From the NCBI GenBank assembly GCA_031551635.1, contig JAVBNH010000019.1, forward strand, positions 62,001 to 126,000: 64,000 bases of DNA, written 5' to 3'. The first letter of the stretch is position 1; the number at the start of each line of letters is the position of its first letter. Of the stretch, positions 59,027 to 64,000 are shown one piece after another. The notes under the pieces were generated by a model. The model worked only from the letters and a program-made list of their open reading frames with translations, was not told the origin of the DNA and searched no databases. Source of the DNA: JAVBNH01 sp031551635. GTDB taxonomy: Bacteria > Bacillota > Clostridia > Oscillospirales > Acutalibacteraceae. The translations under genes and the position numbers were made by a program.

Positions 59027-60157
59027 TTATAAATACTGTCCCACAAAGTTTGATATGTAAGGCATCAGACCGCCCATCAGCCTGTTATGAAGGAACTCAT
59101 CCCAGCCTTTTTTGTACAAGTCCTTATTCAGAATCGTGTAGGTTTTATAGCTGCTCGAGTCGTTTTCGTCAAGCTCAAAAACTCTCACACCCCGCGTCTC
59201 CTGGTTGCCGTAGGAAAAATAGCCAATAGCAGGGGACTGAATCAAATCAATTCCCTTATATGTGCCGGTGAAGCTGTTGACATGGTCGTGACCGAAAACA
59301 ATCCCAAGGCAGTCGCCGCGCGATAGCATCGCATCAAACTGACCATGGTTTGCGTCAGGCGGACAGGACCACTCGCCGAGAATTCCGCTTGCCATATCGC
59401 TGTTCAGCTCAAAAGCCCTGTTAACTCCGAAACGCTCCCTTGAGCCCTCCGCTCCTTCGGGAGCAGTGTTATAGAGCTCATAAATTTCCGGAATCGGAAT
59501 ATGCTGGAACCAAAGTGATGGCACCTTGACACCGTTCGCGGCTTCAAGCGCTTCGCTTGTCTGTTTATACCATTCGAGTTGGTCCTCACGCACATAATCG
59601 TATCCACCGCCTACAGTGTCATAACTCCCGGAATCGACGATATAAAGGTTGAATGCGTCTGCGGTTCCCGCGGAGTTTTTTATCGTCAGATTATGGTTCG
59701 CGCAGCCGTACAGCGCTGCATTGTCGTCAAAGGCCAGGCAGCCTTTATAGCTCTGGAAAACCGCCAGCTGCTTCTCCTTGCTTATCGCCTTTCCCTCATC
59801 GTCGTGATTTCCGAAAGTGACGGTAAACGGTACGCCGCTGTCTGTGACCGGCTTCATGATTTTTTTAATTGCCATTTTCGCCAGTCCTTCGGTGAAGGCG
59901 CCGTAACCCTGAATATTATCGCCGGTAAAGACTATCAAATCAGGCTTTACCCGCTCTATCGCCCTTTTCATCGCTTCAATTGTCGCCGGTCTTGCGATAA
60001 AAATATCCTGGGTGTCGGCAATTTGTAAAATGGTAAATTTACCGTTGTCATTGAATTTCAACTGATTCCCCTCCCCCTCGGCGGTCGCAGGAACGGCAGT
60101 TGAAAACAAAAACAGTGCTGAAAAAAGCACGGACATGACTGCAATAATTTTTTTTCT
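59027..60157 (-). CDS. Secreted metallophosphoesterase
   Basis: 376 residues from ATG 60157 (GGGGA site). Signal peptide (~1-25, VLFSALFLFSTAVPATA). Calcineurin-like motifs: LQIADTQD (usual DxH becomes DTQ), LIVFTGDNIQG (GDN), FTVTFGNHDDEG (GNHD), QHIPIPE (H) and GIVFGHDHVNSFTG (GHDH). The first metal motif lacks its His, the others are intact. It would hydrolyse phosphate esters outside the cell. Divergent spacing of ~45 bp from the DUF692-like gene upstream on the same strand suggests separate or coupled expression. Confidence 0.92.
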   Translation of the reverse strand, partial: RKKIIAVMSVLFSALFLFSTAVPATAEGEGNQLKFNDNGKFTILQIADTQDIFIARPATIEAMKRAIERVKPDLIVFTGDNIQGYGAFTEGLAKMAIKKIMKPVTDSGVPFTVTFGNHDDEGKAISKEKQLAVFQSYKGCLAFDDNAALYGCANHNLTIKNSAGTADAFNLYIVDSGSYDTVGGGYDYVREDQLEWYKQTSEALEAANGVKVPSLWFQHIPIPEIYELYNTAPEGAEGSRERFGVNRAFELNSDMASGILGEWSCPPDANHGQFDAMLSRGDCLGIVFGHDHVNSFTGTYKGIDLIQSPAIGYFSYGNQETRGVRVFELDENDSSSYKTYTILNKDLYKKGWDEFLHNRLMGGLMPYISNFVGQYL

Positions 60158-60201
60158 CATAACTAAATCCCCTAACATAATAAAATTTTATTAATTTACC
60201 G

Positions 60202-61065
60202 TTAACTGTATTTCTCCATGATTAATCTCAGCCGTCTGACCTGTTCAACAAAATCATTTTTCGCATCAATGTTAACAGCGTTTGCGGACATCGTCGGAAT
60301 ACCCGCACCTATGCGGTCATCCTCGCGCCCGTATTCGAGCGTCAAAATTTCTGGCTTGTGCGTTTCCATGATTTTTTCTAAAATTTCATAGGCCTCTTCA
60401 TGAATTTTTACATGTGCCATAATGTTGTCCGGCGTTTCAATCCAGCCGTTTATATGTATTTCGTAGAGGCTATCCATAGGTAAAAGCTTGATATAGCTCC
60501 AAAAATCGATGTCCATGCATTTCGCTGAGCAATACGCGTGGGAGATGTCGAGCAGAAAACCGCAGCCGGATTCATTTACGATTTCAGAAATAAAAACAGG
60601 GTTTATGCATACTCCGAAATTATTTTGCGGCATATATGGATTGCCGTCCACATTTTCAAGTGTAAAAAAGTCGAGATCCGGAAAAACCATTTCTCTGAGA
60701 AATTTTATATTGTCAAGCAAAATCATTTTGTTTTCGCAGTCACTCAGAGAAGTATCGACACCGCAGAGATGGAGTGAAATTCCTTTTACCTCTGATAGCT
60801 CTGCAGTCTTTTTTACCTGAGGAATATTAAGCCTCTGTGTAAAATCCGCCGCGCCGATGCCGACAGCGCAGGGATACAGCCCATGAATGAGCACCGGTCT
60901 GAGCTTCTGAAGCTCCTTCATAAAACGCGAAAACACTCGCAGGCTTAGCTGCTCAAGCATAGGATTCATAGCTGAGAGTGTCGGCAGCTTGAGATAATCG
61001 ATGTCGATTTTCTCCTCTTTCAGCAGCTCGAGGGTCTCAAGATAATAATTACACGCAAGCTTCAT
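60202..61065 (-). CDS. DUF692-like (MNIO-type) TIM-barrel protein
   Basis: 287 residues. The order of motifs matches DUF692/MNIO proteins: VLIHGLYP (HG), GISLHLCGVD, FFTLENVDGNP (LEN), GFLLDISHAYCSA (DxxH where many have DxNN), YEIHINGW (ExHxxG) and IHEEAYEIL, ending LTLEYGRED. These residues bind two or three irons in characterised MNIO enzymes that modify peptide cysteines or asparagines (e.g. MbnB). No precursor peptide or RRE partner is adjacent, so the substrate is unknown. An isomerase/epimerase-type TIM barrel (AP endonuclease family 2) is the alternative. Confidence 0.6.
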   Translation of the reverse strand: MKLACNYYLETLELLKEEKIDIDYLKLPTLSAMNPMLEQLSLRVFSRFMKELQKLRPVLIHGLYPCAVGIGAADFTQRLNIPQVKKTAELSEVKGISLHLCGVDTSLSDCENKMILLDNIKFLREMVFPDLDFFTLENVDGNPYMPQNNFGVCINPVFISEIVNESGCGFLLDISHAYCSAKCMDIDFWSYIKLLPMDSLYEIHINGWIETPDNIMAHVKIHEEAYEILEKIMETHKPEILTLEYGREDDRIGAGIPTMSANAVNIDAKNDFVEQVRRLRLIMEKYS

Positions 61066-61182
61066 GTTTTATGACCATGCCTTTTCATTGGAATAAATAC
61101 ATATTACAGCAAAAAAAAACATATGTCAAATACTGAAGCGCATATAATTTATCAATTAATAAGGAAAATTAAGGTGATATTT

Positions 61183-61860
61183 ATGCCAAAACAGAACGAC
61201 ATTGATATTCGCGCCGAGTATCTTTCTAAGGATGTTTTTTATGAGGACACTCCGATATTAAAAATAAAAATTATGTATCCTCTTTTCAGCTCTCAGAGCA
61301 GTTGCAGAGCTCTTTTAAAAATGAACCGCTTTTACAAAACACGTGCCGAGAGTATGCTTGAGGAAGCCATGAAAAGCCTTGCGCCGGCTGCTCTGGAGGA
61401 CTATAAAAACAGTAAGGAAAACGGCTTTCCGGTTCATGAATATCAGCTGAGCACCTCTTTTCAGGTGACAAACAACTACGACTGTTTTATCAGCCTTTAT
61501 CATGATAAATATGAATACACCGGCGGCGCACACGGAAATACATCGCGCACAAGCGAAACCTGGAGCCTGAAAAACGGTGCAGTTTTGCCGCTTGAATACT
61601 TTTTTCCGTGCAGACCTCAATATATTAAAGAAATAAAGTCGGAAATAATCCGGCAGATTGAAACTCAGATTTCGCAGGGTGACAGCTATTATTTCGAGGA
61701 CTATAAAAAGCTTGTCGATGAAAATTTTGATGAGAAAAATTACTATCTCGTACCGGGCGCGGTTGTTGTTTTTTTCCGGCAGTACGACATCGCACCATAT
61801 GCCAGCGGAATGCCAGAGTTTATTATTCATACTAATATAGCTAATAATTTCTCAAACTAA
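61183..61860 (+). CDS. DUF3298/RsiV-like protein
   Basis: 225 residues from ATG 61183 (TTAAGGTGATATTT site). The segment YHDKYEYTGGAHGNTSRTSETWSLKNG is the hallmark of the DUF3298/DUF4163 domain of the anti-sigma factor RsiV, which binds lysozyme. Here there is no transmembrane or signal segment, so it is a soluble, stand-alone copy whose ligand is unknown. Upstream frame to 61123 lacks a site. It is divergent from the DUF692-like gene. Confidence 0.85.
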   Translation: MPKQNDIDIRAEYLSKDVFYEDTPILKIKIMYPLFSSQSSCRALLKMNRFYKTRAESMLEEAMKSLAPAALEDYKNSKENGFPVHEYQLSTSFQVTNNYDCFISLYHDKYEYTGGAHGNTSRTSETWSLKNGAVLPLEYFFPCRPQYIKEIKSEIIRQIETQISQGDSYYFEDYKKLVDENFDEKNYYLVPGAVVVFFRQYDIAPYASGMPEFIIHTNIANNFSN

Positions 61861-61864
61861 ATTA

Positions 61865-62137
61865 TTATCTCAAAAAAATTTCAAGCTGTTTACCTAAAGC
61901 TCCTGCTAGCTTTTGTAAAAATTCGACAGACGGGTTGTAGTTTCCGCTTTCAAAACGGCTGATATTGCTTTGCTTTGTATCCGCCCGTTCTGCTAGCTCA
62001 GCTTGCGTCATTTGTCTCTCCAGGCGAGCTGCAATTACTGCGTCAATAATGTCATATTGTGGCGCAAGGGCATCGTACTCGCGACGAAGCTCAGTGCTTC
62101 CTTCGAGCATTGTTTTCTTATATTCCTTGTAATTCAC
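61865..62137 (-). CDS. XRE antitoxin (HigA-like)
   Basis: 90 residues. GTG start overlaps the toxin stop by 4 bp (GTGA), AAAGGAGG site. HTH core RLERQMTQAELAERADTKQS, then ISRFESGNYNPSVEFLQKLA. It should neutralise the toxin and repress the shared promoter through the palindrome at 62521. Toxin-first order is the HigBA pattern. Confidence 0.92.
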   Translation of the reverse strand: MNYKEYKKTMLEGSTELRREYDALAPQYDIIDAVIAARLERQMTQAELAERADTKQSNISRFESGNYNPSVEFLQKLAGALGKQLEIFLR

Positions 62138-62481
62138 TGGCTGTTCCTCCTTTGGTAATCTTCTAAATAATTCTTTGCTGTTTCTATTTCTCTATTCGGT
62201 GTTTTTTGTGATTTTTTCACGAACCCATGAAGAAGAACAATATTTTTACCTATTGGAACAAAATAAAAAATACGTGATATATCACTTGCTGATTTTATAC
62301 GGAGTTCCCATAACTTGCCTTTTAAGCATTTTACATGCGGTTCAGTGAGTGCTGTGCCGTATTTTTCCAATACATCAATATCACGTAATGCTTTCGCAAG
62401 GTGTTTTTTAGGAAGATTATCCAAGAATTTTTGAACAGGTATATTCCCGTCCTCTTTTTCATAAAAGATAATGTTCCACAT
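62134..62481 (-). CDS. RelE/HigB-family toxin (Gp49-like)
   Basis: 115 residues from ATG 62481 (GGAG site, 8 bp). Matches the phage Gp49-like/HigB family: NIIFYEKEDGNIPVQKFLDN at the start, HVKCLKGKLWELRIKS (K..LWELR) and RIFYFVPIGKNIVLLHGFVKK. Such proteins are ribosome-dependent mRNA endonucleases. Paired with the overlapping antitoxin gene. Confidence 0.92.
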   Translation of the reverse strand: MWNIIFYEKEDGNIPVQKFLDNLPKKHLAKALRDIDVLEKYGTALTEPHVKCLKGKLWELRIKSASDISRIFYFVPIGKNIVLLHGFVKKSQKTPNREIETAKNYLEDYQRRNSQ

Positions 62482-62518
62482 ACTCAAATCTCCAAATAAT
62501 ATATTTTGTTATACTATT

Positions 62519-62546
62519 ATTATATCATATATGATATAATTGTCAA
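62519..62546 (-). promoter_or_regulatory. Toxin-antitoxin promoter with overlapping operator
   Basis: Minus-strand TTGACA (62546-62541), 16-bp spacer, TATAAT (62524-62519). The perfect 18-bp palindrome TATATCATATATGATATA (62521-62538) fills the spacer and the -10, an ideal site for autorepression by the antitoxin. Confidence 0.85.
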
Positions 62547-62563
62547 TGATATATTAAATTTCT

Positions 62564-64000
62564 CTAATTCAACTTATTGCCTGAGCTTACATTATTCCAA
62601 TCAGTACAAACACCATCGGCAATAATCAACGGATTAGCTTTTTCGATTTCGTCAATCGGTTTTATGAGAGCCAGCTCGAGAACCTCGTCAACATGTCTCA
62701 CGGGAATAAAGCTGACCTTTTCAAGTACAGCGCTGTCAAGCTCCGAGATGTCAGGTTCGTTTCCTTGAGGAATTATAACTGTGGATATTCCGGCTCTGTA
62801 TGCCGCCATTGATTTCTCGCGAAGCCCGCCTATAGGAAAAACCCTTCCCCGAAGTGTAACCTCGCCGGTCATTGCGATTTTGCCTGAAACCGGCAGTGAC
62901 GCGAGCGCGGAGACAAGCGCTGTCGTGACAGTTATGCCCGCTGAGGGACCGTCCTTCGGCACAGCGCCCTCCGGGAAATGAATATGTATATCCTTATTCT
63001 TGTAAAAATCCTTGTCTATCTTGAAAAGCTCAGCGCGGCTGCGCACAAAGCTGACCGCCGTACGCGCTGATTCCTTCATAACCTCGCCGAGTGAACCTGT
63101 CAGCTCAATTTTTCCGCTGCCCTCAAGCACCGAAACCTCAACCTTCAGCAGCTCACCGCCAACTGAAGTCCACGCCAGACCGTTGACAACACCGATTTCG
63201 TCCGAAAGTGCGTCAAAATCGTCGTCGCGGTACTTTTTTACGCCTAGATAGCACTCGAGATTTGATGGATTTATTTCCGTGAGGTCATTATTACCCTCAG
63301 CAACCTTGACAGCCGTCTTTCTGCATAGCTTCGCTATCTGCCGCTCAAGCTTTCGCACACCCGACTCGCGGGTGTAGCCGTCTATAATCTCTCTGAGCGC
63401 TTCATCGCTGATTTTAAGCTGCTTTTTCGTCAGTGAATGCTCCTTGAGCTGCTTAACAATCAGGTGTTTTTTAGCGATGTTAAATTTTTCTTCATGTGTA
63501 TAGCTGTAATGCTCGATTATTTCCATTCTGTCAAGCAGCGGGCGCGGTATGGCTGAGGCGTCATTCGCGGTCGTAATAAAAAGCACGCGGCTGAGGTCAA
63601 AGGGCAATTCGGTGTAATGGTCGGTAAAGGAAAAATTCTGCTCGCTGTCGAGTACCTCAAGCAGGGCGGAAGCGGGATCGCCCCTGAAATCGCCTGACAG
63701 CTTATCCACCTCGTCAAGCAATATAAGCGGATTCGCGGTTTTAGCATCGGTGAGGGCGTTCATAATGCGCCCGGGTATAGCACCGATATAGGTACGTCTG
63801 TGCCCTCTGATTTCCGCCTCATCCCTCACGCCGCCAAGTGAAATTCTTATGTATTTCCGGTTCATTGCCCTGGCTATGGACTTCGCGACTGAGGTTTTTC
63901 CGACACCGGGAGGACCGACAAGACAGATAATATTACCCTTGATATTCGGGTTGAGAATACGCGCGGCGAGCATCTCGATTATACGCTCCTTGACTTCCTT
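62564..64000 (-). CDS. lon: ATP-dependent protease Lon, partial (N-terminus off the right edge)
   Basis: The frame is open to 64000, so only the C-terminal ~478 residues are seen: AAA+ domain with Walker A GPPGVGKTS and Walker B ILLDEVDK, then the protease domain with the Ser in PKDGPSAGIT and the Lys in REKSMAAYRAG, the Ser-Lys dyad of Lon. The C-terminal ~25 residues (EIEKANPLIIADGV...) extend past the usual end. Degrades misfolded and regulatory proteins, including antitoxins, which makes its position next to a HigBA pair worth noting, though this may be chance. Confidence 0.97.
   Translation of the reverse strand, partial: KEVKERIIEMLAARILNPNIKGNIICLVGPPGVGKTSVAKSIARAMNRKYIRISLGGVRDEAEIRGHRRTYIGAIPGRIMNALTDAKTANPLILLDEVDKLSGDFRGDPASALLEVLDSEQNFSFTDHYTELPFDLSRVLFITTANDASAIPRPLLDRMEIIEHYSYTHEEKFNIAKKHLIVKQLKEHSLTKKQLKISDEALREIIDGYTRESGVRKLERQIAKLCRKTAVKVAEGNNDLTEINPSNLECYLGVKKYRDDDFDALSDEIGVVNGLAWTSVGGELLKVEVSVLEGSGKIELTGSLGEVMKESARTAVSFVRSRAELFKIDKDFYKNKDIHIHFPEGAVPKDGPSAGITVTTALVSALASLPVSGKIAMTGEVTLRGRVFPIGGLREKSMAAYRAGISTVIIPQGNEPDISELDSAVLEKVSFIPVRHVDEVLELALIKPIDEIEKANPLIIADGVCTDWNNVSSGNKLN

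Overview
The window looks like a chromosomal segment of a low-to-mid GC Gram-positive gut or rumen Clostridium relative (Oscillospiraceae/Ruminococcaceae type). The signs are strong GGAGG ribosome binding sites, TTGACA/TATAAT promoters, type I dockerin-like modules of the form ADARxxLRxSAxLE on four secreted proteins, threonine-rich lipoproteins, many glycoside hydrolases and GNAT acetyltransferases, and a Lon gene at the right edge. This placement is inference; no rRNA or marker set is present.

Layout. 1-4.6 kb: carbohydrate enzymes (partial GH63-like glycosidase, short GH32 fructosidase, secreted GH92 mannosidase). 5.1-9.0 kb: a promoter, a frameshifted small secreted peptide gene, a perfect hairpin, then an ABC-2 exporter operon whose first permease carries a degenerate M1-peptidase-like ectodomain. 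9.1-14.1 kb: secreted or membrane proteins, two with dockerins. 14.3-21.8 kb: AAA/DUF4143 ATPase, a run of small minus-strand genes (XRE, GNATs, GIY-YIG, DUF1905), LemA + DUF3137, and a wrecked XRE regulator. 21.9-29.6 kb: purC, a dockerin-transglutaminase protein, an OYE/SDR/flavoprotein redox operon and a ceramidase-like secreted protein. 29.6-32.5 kb: GH16, hydrolase, lipoprotein. 32.7-36.6 kb: a heterodimeric ABC exporter preceded by a consensus promoter, an 18-codon ORF and hairpins; the first exporter gene is split by an in-frame TAG. 37.8-41.6 kb: TelA / VWA / membrane protein operon. 41.8-50.2 kb: a tightly overlapping operon (GH3, unknown 663-aa protein, LRR protein, GPH-type symporter, FAD oxidoreductase), probably for glycoside uptake and breakdown. 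50.3-64 kb: GNAT, tRNA-Tyr, R2K-type ATP-grasp, XRE-Nudix fusion, regulator remnant, membrane proteins, a double-dockerin protein, FeS aldo/keto reductase, metallophosphoesterase, DUF692-like protein, HigBA-type toxin-antitoxin and Lon.

Three families of dispersed non-coding repeats run through the window. (1) Tandem heptamers, mostly CTAGATG-like, about ten arrays; they abut gene 3' ends and supply or sit beside stop codons. Because CTAG contains TAG on both strands and 7 is coprime to 3, such arrays close all six reading frames. (2) A ~75-bp element with a GGGCTTGG/CCAAGCCC hairpin, five copies. (3) A ~115-130-bp MITE-like element with short remnants, found beside XRE-type regulators.

The best candidates for something undescribed are the 18-aa ORF/hairpin/ABC-exporter locus, the peptide-hairpin-ABC/M1-like locus, the heptamer arrays at gene ends, and apparent AUU translation starts. 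All calls come from reading the sequence; no database search was run.
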